Below are positions 49,075 to 57,777 of a stretch of 64,000 bases of DNA, piece by piece. The position numbers and the translations under genes were made by a program. The notes under the pieces were generated by a model. That model saw nothing but the letters and a program-made list of their open reading frames with translations. It made no database searches and had not been told where the DNA came from. Source of the stretch: CAZFOB01 sp964520325 (GTDB lineage Bacteria; Actinomycetota; JAICYB01); the NCBI GenBank assembly GCA_964520325.1, contig CAZFOB010000002.1:62001-126000 (forward strand), written 5' to 3'. Position 1 is the first letter of the stretch; every line of letters starts with the position of its first letter.

Positions 49075-50121
49075 ATGGCGTCGAAACCCGTGAACAAACG
49101 CGTACTCGTCTCGGCGCTTCTGTGCGCCCTCGCTCTTGTCTGCATCCCGACTCGGACGTCGGCTCAAAGCACAAGCTCGCAGCTCCAAGAGGCTCGTCGT
49201 CGCGCCCAGAGCGTGAAGAGCAATTACCAGCGCATCGCGGAGGCGTATGCCGAAGGCGAAACTCAGCTGGGGGTGACTCGCGAACGCCTCGACCGGTCGC
49301 GCTCCGATATCGGGCGCACTCGGGACGAGATGAGTGATCTGCAAGGAGCACTGAAGGGTCGCGTCCGCGCGATGTACCGGATGCGTGGCATCGGGTTCTT
49401 CCAGATGCTGCTCGCCGCCGACTCGTTCAGAGATCTCAACGTCCGGCTTACGACCTTGCAACGACAGTCACTGGCGGATGAAGACATCATCCTTCAGCTA
49501 CGGCGCAAACGCGCTGAGCTCGAGCTCAAGGAGCGCACACTCGCGCAGCAAGAAGGCGTGCGCACCGCGCAGCAGAAAGACCTTCAGGCGCAAGGTCGTC
49601 GTTTGACGATCAGCTTGCAACAAGCGAGCGAGTTGGTGAATCAGTTGCGCGGGCGCTTAGCGCGGGAAGAGATCGCGCGGTTGTTCCAAGTCTCAACGGG
49701 GGCAGGTGGAGGTGGCAGGGTCGTGCCGCTCAGTTCGTGCGCGGTCGATCCGCCCAACGTGGTGACGAACAGCTGGGGCGCACCCCGCGGCGGAGGCTCG
49801 AGAAGGCACCAGGGCAACGACATCATGGCTCCCTTCGGGACCCCGGTCCGTGCCGTCAACGGAGGGACGATCAGCAGAACCGGAAGCGGTGGTCTCGGCG
49901 GTCTATCCATCTACCTCTGGGACGGGTCTACGGAGTACTACTACGCACACCTCCAGAGGATCGATGTCCGCTCGGGACAAAAGGTCGCCGCGGGTGCGCT
50001 CGTCGGAACGAACGGGGATACGGGAAACGCGGAGGGGGGACCGCCGCACGTCCACTTCGAGATCCATCCCGGCGGAGGTGGCGCGATCGACCCGTACCCG
50101 TCTCTCAGCCGCGTCTGTTAG
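49075..50121 (+). CDS. Secreted M23 (LytM) peptidase with coiled coil
   Basis: The 348-residue exported protein has a signal peptide (about 1-30), a long coiled coil (about 32-205, LQEARRRAQSVKSNYQRIAE to AREEIARLF) and a C-terminal LytM domain. The domain has zinc ligands in RRHQGNDIMAPFGT and HVHFEIHPGG, and YYYAHLQRIDVRSGQKVAAG between. It resembles NlpD/EnvC-like amidase activators or peptidoglycan endopeptidases involved in cell separation. All ligands seem present, so it may be active. Confidence 0.93.
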   Translation: MASKPVNKRVLVSALLCALALVCIPTRTSAQSTSSQLQEARRRAQSVKSNYQRIAEAYAEGETQLGVTRERLDRSRSDIGRTRDEMSDLQGALKGRVRAMYRMRGIGFFQMLLAADSFRDLNVRLTTLQRQSLADEDIILQLRRKRAELELKERTLAQQEGVRTAQQKDLQAQGRRLTISLQQASELVNQLRGRLAREEIARLFQVSTGAGGGGRVVPLSSCAVDPPNVVTNSWGAPRGGGSRRHQGNDIMAPFGTPVRAVNGGTISRTGSGGLGGLSIYLWDGSTEYYYAHLQRIDVRSGQKVAAGALVGTNGDTGNAEGGPPHVHFEIHPGGGGAIDPYPSLSRVC

Positions 50122-50183
50122 ACCGCGTCACCTCTCCGTGGTCACACCGGCTCCGCCGGCCCCGAAGCAGAGCTCGATGACGC

Positions 50184-51053
50184 TCAGCCGACGGGCATCG
50201 GGAAGATCGAGGGCCGCGCCGCCGCGGAGGTGATCGCGTCCTCGCGAGCAGATCCGTCGAGCGGAGTGAAACGCTCCGCTGCGTGAAGCGATAGATCGAG
50301 CGTTGCAACGTCGCCCGGAGTACAGAACGCGTGGACTCCGGGGATCGAGAGCGTGAAGGCCACTCCCCCGTCGATGTCAACGGCATCGTCGAACGGTTCG
50401 TACCAGGTTGTGGCGGATCGCTCGCCGGCGTCCCATGGACCTTTCGCGACAGCCTTGATCGCCATCACACCGACGTCGCGTGCCGCGCAGAGCTCGAGGA
50501 GCTCTTCGGCGTCGGCACGATACGTCGCATCAGCCCACATCCGAGCGTTCACCGGGAACATCACCGTGTCGAGATCCCACCGCCTCAGCGCCTCGATGAA
50601 GGCTCGGGGCGCGCCGAGATCATGTCCGGTGATGCCCGCGAAGGAGACGATGCCTTCATCGCGTGCTTTGAGGATCTCGTCTGCGGCGGAGGCGCGTTCC
50701 TCGAGGACATCGAGGCCGGTCACGCCGTGCATCTGGTAGAGGTCGAATCGATCGGTATGAAGCTTCTGGAGCGATTCGTCGAGCTGCGCGCGCACACCAT
50801 CGGCGTTGCGTCGCGTGGTCTTGCACGCAAGGAAGAACCTGTCTCGAACAGGCTCGAGGACCGGGCCGAGCAGGTCCTCGGCGGCACCGTAGCGCGGAGC
50901 AACGTCGATGTGGTTCACGCCGTGCTCGAGGGCAACAGCGAAGGCCCGCTTGGTCTCCTCTGGGTCGGAGCGCGCGAACGCTGCACCGCCGAGGATCGCC
51001 ACCGTCGAATGATGTTCGGTGCGGCCCAAGCGTCTCGTTTCCATCGGCGACAT
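50184..51053 (-). CDS. Aldo/keto reductase
   Basis: The 289-residue TIM-barrel oxidoreductase reads GVNHIDVAPRYGAAEDLLGP (Asp and Tyr of the tetrad), FFLACKTTRRNADGVRAQLD (Lys) and DRFDLYQMHGVTGLDVLE (His). It uses NAD(P)H; the substrate is unknown. It converges on the M23 gene. Confidence 0.92.
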   Translation of the reverse strand: MSPMETRRLGRTEHHSTVAILGGAAFARSDPEETKRAFAVALEHGVNHIDVAPRYGAAEDLLGPVLEPVRDRFFLACKTTRRNADGVRAQLDESLQKLHTDRFDLYQMHGVTGLDVLEERASAADEILKARDEGIVSFAGITGHDLGAPRAFIEALRRWDLDTVMFPVNARMWADATYRADAEELLELCAARDVGVMAIKAVAKGPWDAGERSATTWYEPFDDAVDIDGGVAFTLSIPGVHAFCTPGDVATLDLSLHAAERFTPLDGSAREDAITSAAARPSIFPMPVG

Positions 51054-51065
51054 CCTACGCCCGCC

Positions 51066-51746
51066 TCAGGCAGGGGGACCGATCGCAGCGACAGCGTGGT
51101 CGCTGCCCTTGACCACGAGGACGTCGGCGTGAGCCCGGCACGGACCGATGTGCTCGAGGAGGTTGACGCCGTTGATGCCGTCCCACGTGGCTTCCGCGAT
51201 GCTGCGCACCGAATCGGCGTCCATGTCGACGAACATCCGGTAGAAAGATGACTCATCAGTGCGGGCGGCGTCCGTGAAGCGGAGGAAGCGATCGATGAAC
51301 CAGCCGCGCACAACGTCCTCGGGCGCCTCGACGTATATCCCGAAGTCGAGGTGCGGGCGCGCGTAGTGCTGGAGAGCCACGACACCCTCGAGGATGTAGA
51401 AGTCCGCGCGCTCGATCGTCACGCTATCTCCGGGAACGATGTCGTAGACGGCATGGGAGTACACCGGCAACGCGACCTGCTCTCCGTGCTTCATCGCGTG
51501 CATCGCGGCCGCCATCGCATCGGCGTCGTACGTCTCCGGGAACCCCTTGCGCATGAGCAGGTCGCGCTGTGCGAGAACCTGGTTGGACAACAGGAACGCG
51601 TCCGTCGACACGACCGTCGCTCCGAGTTTGTCGGCCAGCTCGATCGCGATCGTCGTCTTTCCAACCGCGACGGCTCCCGCCACACCGACGATCGCCGGAC
51701 GCGAAAGCTGCACGATCCGGTCGGCAAGCTCGCTGAGCGGCTTCAC
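51066..51746 (-). CDS. coaA: Pantothenate kinase type I-like P-loop kinase
   Basis: The 226-residue protein has Walker A VAGAVAVGKTTIAIELAD. STDAFLLSNQVLAQRDLLMR, KGFPETYDADAMAAAMHAMK and LPVYSHAVYDIVPGD are strikingly like bacterial type I pantothenate kinase (CoaA). CoaA phosphorylates pantothenate in CoA synthesis and is usually about 310 residues, so the N-terminal 80-90 residues are missing. It could be a shortened CoaA or a sugar/uridine kinase relative. Its start overlaps the stop of the membrane gene. Confidence 0.75.
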   Translation of the reverse strand: MKPLSELADRIVQLSRPAIVGVAGAVAVGKTTIAIELADKLGATVVSTDAFLLSNQVLAQRDLLMRKGFPETYDADAMAAAMHAMKHGEQVALPVYSHAVYDIVPGDSVTIERADFYILEGVVALQHYARPHLDFGIYVEAPEDVVRGWFIDRFLRFTDAARTDESSFYRMFVDMDADSVRSIAEATWDGINGVNLLEHIGPCRAHADVLVVKGSDHAVAAIGPPA

Positions 51747-53215
51747 GCCGTGAAGACCTTGACGGCGTCACGGAGCCGCACCGGCGTGACCTTCGGCTGT
51801 CTCGCGATGCAGATCGACTTGCCGTACTCGTAATTGTCGACGCCTTCCTCGTTGGTGACCTTGGCTACGCATTCGACGTCGCCGTAGAGACGTCGGAGGA
51901 ACTCCTCTTCGAACCCGATGGCGATCGCGACGTGATCGGTGTCGATATCGGGCCACCAGAGGAAAGAGCTGTTCTGGCCGCTCACGGAGGGAGGGAGGTC
52001 GAACTCCTCGGCGTAGTACTCGATCGCGGATGAGAGCGCGTAGTTCCGTCCGAGAACGATCGCTCGGTCGCGCTCATCGGCATCGAGCGAACGAGCGACT
52101 CGCGCAGTTGTCGCCGCAAGGTCGTCCCATCCGATCCGCTCGCCCAGTTCGGTCGCGTCGGCGAGGTCGGGATTGTCTCGGAGCAGCGACATCGGGACGA
52201 TCGGCAGCACGAGGACGAGCGGGATCAAGAGATTGACGATGAGAGCGGCTACGAGCAGACGGCGACGGCGCCGCGACCAGGCGCTCGCGGCTACGGCGCC
52301 CGCGCACAGGATGACCGCGATCGCGGGCGCCGCGTAGTAGCCCTTGCCGGACGCGACGAAGAACGTGAGCAGCGACGTGGCGATCGCGATGCCGATCGGG
52401 CGGAACCGATCTTCGCGGAGCAGAAGAAGCATCCCGGGAACCAAGACGAACAGCCCGAACGGTCCGGGAAGGATCACGAGCGACGCGACGTACCCAAGGC
52501 GCCCTCGCAGACCGAGGACCGCTCCCCCACCTCCTTGGTTCGATACGAACTCGAGGACGGGGAGGCCGTTGGTGAGCTGCCACACCACGCTTGGGGCAAC
52601 GACCAAGACCGCGATGCCGACCCCCGCCCACAGCCAGAGGGAGCCGAGGTACTTGCGCAACGGCGTGAGGAGGACCGCGACGCCGAGCCCGAAGAGGTAT
52701 CCGACGAACGTGAACTTCACGAGCAGAGCGAGTCCCGATGCGGCGCCCACCGCCACCCATAGGCGAGCGTCCGCGGTGCGGATCAGGCGAACCAGGAACA
52801 GGATCACCAGCATGAACGCCGGCGTTTCGAGAGACACCGTGTTCACGGCGGTGTCCATGCCCACGAAGAGAGGAACGATGAGGAGAAAGAACGCTCCGAA
52901 GACCTGAGCGCGCCGATCCCCGGCAAGCTCGCGAGTGATCAGCGCACCGAGCACGATCGCCGCCGCCCCCGCAAGAGCCGGGATCAGGCGCAGTCCGATC
53001 AGCGATCCACCGAACGCAAGACGCGCTACGCGCACCAACAACGGCGTCACAGGCTGGAAGTCGACGTACGACGCCGCCAGCCGCTTCGACGCCGAGATGA
53101 AGTAGAGCTCGTCGCGATGGAAGGAGAGACGCGTCGTACCCAAGTGGAGCACGACCTTCGCGACGGCCAACACCCAGACCGTCATGGGAAGCCGTGTCCG
53201 CACCGGATCCGCCAT
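51743..53215 (-). CDS. GT39-type (ArnT/PMT-like) membrane glycosyltransferase
   Basis: The 490-residue protein has about 11 membrane helices. LSFHRDELYFISASKRLAAS is the first loop with the conserved Asp-Glu, and PALAGAAAIVLGALITRELA is typical of the second helix. A soluble C-terminal domain of about 130 residues follows. Members transfer sugars from polyprenyl phosphates in the cell envelope. ATG 53215 is preferred; longer starts would overlap the divergent gene. Confidence 0.85.
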   Translation of the reverse strand: MADPVRTRLPMTVWVLAVAKVVLHLGTTRLSFHRDELYFISASKRLAASYVDFQPVTPLLVRVARLAFGGSLIGLRLIPALAGAAAIVLGALITRELAGDRRAQVFGAFFLLIVPLFVGMDTAVNTVSLETPAFMLVILFLVRLIRTADARLWVAVGAASGLALLVKFTFVGYLFGLGVAVLLTPLRKYLGSLWLWAGVGIAVLVVAPSVVWQLTNGLPVLEFVSNQGGGGAVLGLRGRLGYVASLVILPGPFGLFVLVPGMLLLLREDRFRPIGIAIATSLLTFFVASGKGYYAAPAIAVILCAGAVAASAWSRRRRRLLVAALIVNLLIPLVLVLPIVPMSLLRDNPDLADATELGERIGWDDLAATTARVARSLDADERDRAIVLGRNYALSSAIEYYAEEFDLPPSVSGQNSSFLWWPDIDTDHVAIAIGFEEEFLRRLYGDVECVAKVTNEEGVDNYEYGKSICIARQPKVTPVRLRDAVKVFTA

Positions 53216-53234
53216 CCGTGCATCATGACGTGAC

Positions 53235-53933
53235 ATGACCGCGCTCGACCCGTCCGTCCTCGAAGAGCTGCGGGCCTTCAGTTCGCCGTCGATCGCCAAC
53301 GGCATCGAGACTTTCGACGTCCGGCCCAGGAACGAGGGCTACATGGACGGGTCCGTGCATTGCATGTTTCCCGAGCTCGGCGTGCTCCTCGGATACGCAG
53401 CCACCGCAACCATCCGCGCCGCAACCCCAGGTGAATCGGCCAATCGTGAGCTGTGGGCCCATCTCGCCTCGTTGCCGGAGCCGAGGATCGTCGTGATCGA
53501 GGACCTCGACGCACCAAAGGGGGTCGGGTCGTTCTGGGGTGAGGTGAACGCAAACATCCACCAAGCCTTCGGCGCGCTCGGTGTGATCACCGACGGGTGC
53601 GTGCGCGATCTCGACGAGATGCGCGGGCTGGGGTTCCACGCGTTCGCCGGCAGCGTCGGCGTCTCCCACGGATACGTCCATGTGGTGGACGTCGGCGTGG
53701 CGGTGACGGTCGGAGGGCTCGTCGTGCAGCCCGGTGATCTCCTTCTTGGCGACGAGCACGGCGTTATCTCGATCCCGCCGGACATCGCGGCGGCCCTGCC
53801 CGAAGCGATCAGGAAGATCGCGGACGGCGAGTTGGGCGTCATCGCATTGTTCCGCGGTCAGGACTTCCGTCCGGAGAACTTCCTTCCGGAAACCTTCCTT
53901 CCGGAACGTCCGGGGGGCGACGTGCGTCACTAA
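53235..53933 (+). CDS. RraA-family (HMG aldolase-like) protein
   Basis: The 232-residue protein shows GSFWGEVNANIHQAFGALGV, ITDGCVRDLDEM (the D and R that bind metal and substrate) and VQPGDLLLGDEHGVISIPPD. The family includes 4-hydroxy-4-methyl-2-oxoglutarate aldolases and RNase E regulators; with no RNase E context, an aldolase or oxaloacetate decarboxylase role is more likely. The C-terminus has a short repeat (ENFLPETFLPERP). Confidence 0.85.
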   Translation: MTALDPSVLEELRAFSSPSIANGIETFDVRPRNEGYMDGSVHCMFPELGVLLGYAATATIRAATPGESANRELWAHLASLPEPRIVVIEDLDAPKGVGSFWGEVNANIHQAFGALGVITDGCVRDLDEMRGLGFHAFAGSVGVSHGYVHVVDVGVAVTVGGLVVQPGDLLLGDEHGVISIPPDIAAALPEAIRKIADGELGVIALFRGQDFRPENFLPETFLPERPGGDVRH

Positions 53934-53939
53934 GTCGCG

Positions 53940-54716
53940 TCAGCGACTCTTCCAGCGAGGCTCCCGCTTCTCCGCGCGCGCGACTCCACCTTCGCGGGCG
54001 TCCTCAGAAGCCCCGACCTGGCGGCGCATGGTCTCCCCCATGCGCACGGCCTCTGACCACGCCATGTACCGGGATCGGTGCGCCATCTCCTTGGTCGCAC
54101 GGATCGCCAGCGGAGCGCCCCTGCACAAGCGCGAAGCGAGCTGACGCGCTTCGTCCATCAGCTCGTCGTGGGCGACGACCTTCCAGACCAGCCCGATCTC
54201 CTTCGCGCGTTCGGCATCGATGGCGTCGCCGGTGAGAAGGAGCTCCAACGCGTTGCTCCAACCGACCTTCGGCGGCAGGCGCAACGCGCCGACGATCGTC
54301 GGGACGCCAAGCCTTACTTCGGGGTAGGAAAAGGTCGCTCGGTCGGAGCCGATCACGAAGTCGCACGCGAGAACGGCGGTCAGTCCATATCCGACGCACG
54401 GGCCGTTGACGGCGGCGATCGTCGGCTTCCAGACCTCGAGTCCACTCTCGAATGAATTGATGGTGGGGATCTCCCAGAAGCTGCCGGGCCACGTTCCCAC
54501 CGCGCCGGCCGGATCGCGCAGGTCGACGCCGGCGGAGAACGCGCGTCCGGCACCGGTGAGGATCGCCACCCACGCTTGCGTGTCGTCAAGGAAGCGCTGC
54601 CACGCCGCATTGAGGCCCCGGCGCATGTCCGCGTTGATGGCGTTCAGGACGTCGGGACGGTTGTAGGTGATCGTCGCCACGTGGTCCGTGAGCTCGTAGA
54701 GCACTTCGTCGGACAC
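53940..54716 (-). CDS. Enoyl-CoA hydratase/isomerase family protein
   Basis: The 258-residue crotonase-fold protein shows NRPDVLNAINADMRRGLNAA, GAGRAFSAGVDLRDP (oxyanion hole), AAVNGPCVGYGLTAVLACDF and SYPEVRLGVPTIVGALRLPP. One catalytic Glu of the usual pair seems to be replaced, so it may be an isomerase or hydrolase. It converges on RraA. Confidence 0.9.
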   Translation of the reverse strand: MSDEVLYELTDHVATITYNRPDVLNAINADMRRGLNAAWQRFLDDTQAWVAILTGAGRAFSAGVDLRDPAGAVGTWPGSFWEIPTINSFESGLEVWKPTIAAVNGPCVGYGLTAVLACDFVIGSDRATFSYPEVRLGVPTIVGALRLPPKVGWSNALELLLTGDAIDAERAKEIGLVWKVVAHDELMDEARQLASRLCRGAPLAIRATKEMAHRSRYMAWSEAVRMGETMRRQVGASEDAREGGVARAEKREPRWKSR

Positions 54717-54718
54717 GC

Positions 54719-55477
54719 TCAGTTCCCAAACGCGATCGTCACGGGAGCGTCCACCGACCCACGCCTCTTCTGGTACGAGTAGCGGTTGCGGTAGGTCTGT
54801 CCGGTGAGCGACGTGATCTCCCGCATCAGCTCGTCGGTGAACACTCGAAGCAGGTGTGCGTCATCATGTGCTTCCTCGGGAACGTACATCGGTCTGCCGA
54901 ACTTCACCTTCACGCGCGAGAGCTTCGGTATCGTCGCGCCTTTCGGAAGCACCGCCTCGGTGCCGATCAGGCCCGTAGGGATAACGGGGCAGCCCACCTC
55001 GAGCGCCATCCGCGCGGCACCGGTCTTGCCCTTGAAGAGCCGCCCGTCCGGGGAGCGCGTGCCTTCGGGGAAAATCGTCAGCAGCTCTCCGCGCTGCAGC
55101 ACCTCGATCCCGGTTTCGAGCGACCCGCGCGCCTTCGCCGAGTCGTCACGCTCGACCGGGATCCCGCCCGCGATCTCCATGAGCCAGCGCGTTTGCCATG
55201 CGTTCCAGTACTCGGCCTTCCCGATGAACACGATGCGCCGACGGATCGCCATCGCGACGAACAGCGGGTCGATGATGCCGAGGTGGTTCGGCGTCACGAT
55301 CGCCGGTCCGCTCTTCGGGACGTGCTCGAGACCCTCGGGGTGCATGCGGAAGAGCTGGCGCATGATCGGCTCGGCCGGCATGCGTATGACCGGATACATC
55401 ACACGCCCGTACATCTGCAGAGCAGAACGAACGGGCGCCAACATCTGATCCGGAACCTTGATCGGACCGATCTTCAT
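54719..55477 (-). CDS. plsC: 1-acylglycerol-3-phosphate acyltransferase (PlsC)
   Basis: The 252-residue membrane-bound protein has TPNHLGIIDPLFVAMAIRR with the H-x4-D motif and FPEGTRSPDGRLFKGKTGAA with the second motif. It adds the second acyl chain to lysophosphatidic acid in phospholipid synthesis. It lies 2 bp from the enoyl-CoA hydratase gene, in the same direction. Confidence 0.93.
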   Translation of the reverse strand: MKIGPIKVPDQMLAPVRSALQMYGRVMYPVIRMPAEPIMRQLFRMHPEGLEHVPKSGPAIVTPNHLGIIDPLFVAMAIRRRIVFIGKAEYWNAWQTRWLMEIAGGIPVERDDSAKARGSLETGIEVLQRGELLTIFPEGTRSPDGRLFKGKTGAARMALEVGCPVIPTGLIGTEAVLPKGATIPKLSRVKVKFGRPMYVPEEAHDDAHLLRVFTDELMREITSLTGQTYRNRYSYQKRRGSVDAPVTIAFGN

Positions 55478-55478
55478 G

Positions 55479-55520
55479 CCATCAGTTCAATTCCATCAGT
55501 TCCATTCCATCAGTTCAGGG
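55479..55520. repeat. 14-bp tandem repeat, three copies
   Basis: CCATCAGTTCAATT, CCATCAGTTCCATT and CCATCAGTTCAGGG follow each other between plsC and algH. The last copy covers the algH stop codon. Confidence 0.75.
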
Positions 55521-56073
55521 ACGGGTCGAGGGGGAAGTTGGCCACCAACGCGAGCTTGCCACTCTGCCGCTTGAGAACGTCGCGCCACAGGTCGCCCGGC
55601 TCAGAGCACAGCGCGTCCTCCGGGTCTGCGTCCACCACGTACCACGCACCCTCGGCGATCTCACCCTCGACCTGACCGGACACCCATCCCGCGTACCCCG
55701 CGAACACGCGGACGCGATCGAGCTCGGTTCGCAAGTCGATGCCATCACGGCCCATATCGAGTACACCCAGGCCACCGATGATCGGCTGCCATCCTTGTGG
55801 GTGTGCGTCCGGGCTCGCGCGAGCGATGCAGACCGCCGCATTGGGCTCGACCGGACCGCCGACGAACACCACAGCCGGATGGGCCGCCAGTTGCTTCCAC
55901 TCTTCGAGCGGACCATCCTCGAGCGCAGTCTCGCTCGGACGGTTGAGGACCACTCCGGCCGATCCCTCGTCCGTGTGTTCGACGATCAGGACGACCGTCC
56001 GGAAGAAGTTCGCATCGAGCAGCGCGGGCGTCGCGACAAGCAGCTTGCCCTTGAGAGTCGTCGGTTCGTCCAT
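55510..56073 (-). CDS. YqgE/AlgH family protein
   Basis: This 187-residue cytoplasmic protein of unclear function has GKLLVATPALLDANFFRTVV, GSAGVVLNRPSE and VFVGGPVEPNAAVCIARASP, then RVFAGYAGWVSGQVEGEIAE. This is the whole conserved core of DUF179. Confidence 0.93.
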   Translation of the reverse strand: MDEPTTLKGKLLVATPALLDANFFRTVVLIVEHTDEGSAGVVLNRPSETALEDGPLEEWKQLAAHPAVVFVGGPVEPNAAVCIARASPDAHPQGWQPIIGGLGVLDMGRDGIDLRTELDRVRVFAGYAGWVSGQVEGEIAEGAWYVVDADPEDALCSEPGDLWRDVLKRQSGKLALVANFPLDPSLN

Positions 56074-56082
56074 AGCGTGCGA

Positions 56083-56583
56083 TCAGCGCTGTTCCGCTCG
56101 CTCCTTGAGCTTCAGCAGCGTTGCCTCCATGTCTTCGACGAGCTGCGAGCGTCTGACGTCCACCATCGCGCCGCGCTCATCTTCCGGAGCCTCCAGAACC
56201 GCAGAGGTGAACCCCACCTCTTCCTTTCCGAGCTCGAACGACTCGGTGACCGTCGTCCCGCCGTTCTCGGACGCGAACACGAATCGCCAACAGCACACCT
56301 GAAAGTCCTCGGTGCCGACCACCCACGCGAACTCACGGCCGGCTTCGGCGACCACGATCGTGTTCGGTGTCACCCATTCGTTGTCGCCGCGGCGATTGCG
56401 CCCGTGGAACTGTGCGCCGACGACGGGCCCATCGTTTTCGTCGATAGATCCATCCATCCAATCGGCACCGAAACATTCCGGACTCCATTCCCCCATCCGC
56501 GTGACGTCGCTGACGAGAGCGTAGATCTCCTCCGCCGGTGCGTCGATGTGGATGGACGCTTGGCCGCGCATCTCGATGGTCAT
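56083..56583 (-). CDS. SRPBCC (START-like) ligand-binding protein
   Basis: The 166-residue protein reads ASIHIDAPAEEIYALVSDVT, RMGEWSPECF and FVFASENGGTTVTESFELGK, which is the polyketide cyclase/dehydrase pattern. It probably binds a lipid-like ligand. It is 9 bp upstream of algH. Confidence 0.85.
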   Translation of the reverse strand: MTIEMRGQASIHIDAPAEEIYALVSDVTRMGEWSPECFGADWMDGSIDENDGPVVGAQFHGRNRRGDNEWVTPNTIVVAEAGREFAWVVGTEDFQVCCWRFVFASENGGTTVTESFELGKEEVGFTSAVLEAPEDERGAMVDVRRSQLVEDMEATLLKLKERAEQR

Positions 56584-56642
56584 GGCTCTGTCTCCGCTTC
56601 ACGCCGACTGAGGCACAGCCTACGTCGCGTAAGCTTCCGCGC

Positions 56643-56822
56643 GTGGCGGAGGAGCTCACCAAGGCCATCGGCTGGGCACTGCGTGAGTAGACGAAGACGG
56701 ACGAACACGCTGTACGTCGCTTCGTGAGCGATCACCCCGAGCTCTCACCACTCTCGCGGACCGAGGCTTTGAAGTGGCTCGGGCGCCGGACCGCGCGGAC
56801 CTGTCGCTCGAGCCAGAACTGA
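56643..56822 (+). other. Possible small gene split by an in-frame amber codon
   Basis: GTG 56643 opens VAEELTKAIGWALRE, then TAG at 56688-56690, then the same frame runs for 43 codons (EHAVRRFVSDHPELSPLSRT, EALKWLG) to TGA at 56822. Both parts look protein-like. It may be a decayed small gene or chance. Confidence 0.3.
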
Positions 56823-56829
56823 CGACGAT

Positions 56830-57627
56830 CTACCGCTTCCTTGGTGCCGCTTTCTTCTTCGCGGTGGACTTCCGTGCTGCCGGCTTGCGCGGACGCGGTC
56901 GTGGGGCAACGACTTCTTCTTCGTCGTCCTCATCATCCTCATCGGTGAACCGGGACGTCCGCGGCTCAGCGCGCGCCGCAACGGGCTCAGGGCTCGCGAT
57001 ATCCTCCGTCCAGCGCGACACGCCGATCGCGCTCACCACCAGGACCCACACTGCGAAGCAGATGTAGCCCGTCTCGTTGATCCACGCGTAGTTGTTGAAG
57101 ATCTGCAGCCCGGCGAACGCGAGCAATACGCCGGCGAGCGGCACGCTCAGGCTCGACACCACGCGGCTTGCAGTGGGGAGTCCGTCGCACCGGACGCCGA
57201 CGACTCCAGCGGCACCGATGTACACCGCTGCTGGGAACAGCAGACCGGGGCCGTCGAAGAGCCCCGACGCGAGCGGAGCCAGATCCGAGCCCCCGTAGTT
57301 ACGAGCGGCAAACAACACTGAGACGCCCAGAGCGAGTGTGCCGGCGATGAAGGCACCCGAGCCGTTGACGGCCGCAGCCAGCCGGCCCGGCGGCCCTTCG
57401 AGCCTGCGAAGCCGAGCGGCCAGCGTCGAGCTGAACCAGAACAGGAAGACGGCGGCGAACCCCGTGAGGATCGACGCGGTACCGAACACTTCGTTGCTCG
57501 CCTTCACGTAATCGCCGGCGAGCTCGATGTCCTTCATTTCCCCAACGATCCCTACCGCGCCGAGCGCCAGCGCGAAGAAGATGCCGGTCGCCGCCGCGAG
57601 GCGGTTCCATCCGGGACCTTTGAACAA
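56830..57627 (-). CDS. Membrane protein with acidic and basic C-terminal tail
   Basis: The 265-residue protein has about six transmembrane helices (residues 10-205). A cytoplasmic tail follows, first acidic (TDEDDEDDEEEVV), then very basic (RPRPRKPAARKSTAKKKAAP). The basic end resembles histone-like AK-rich tails and may bind nucleic acid. No family is recognised. Confidence 0.7.
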   Translation of the reverse strand: MFKGPGWNRLAAATGIFFALALGAVGIVGEMKDIELAGDYVKASNEVFGTASILTGFAAVFLFWFSSTLAARLRRLEGPPGRLAAAVNGSGAFIAGTLALGVSVLFAARNYGGSDLAPLASGLFDGPGLLFPAAVYIGAAGVVGVRCDGLPTASRVVSSLSVPLAGVLLAFAGLQIFNNYAWINETGYICFAVWVLVVSAIGVSRWTEDIASPEPVAARAEPRTSRFTDEDDEDDEEEVVAPRPRPRKPAARKSTAKKKAAPRKR

Positions 57628-57777
57628 AGGATGCCTCCTTGAGCGAACCCTCCTTCAGCGAACCCTCAGGGGGCTGCCGAGCTGCCTATCAACAACAGGA
57701 CGACTGCGAGCATAGCCCAGGCCTCAGCCAAGGCCTCAGTTGGAACAGTGTGAGGTCGAAAGCCCAGACTGTTACCG

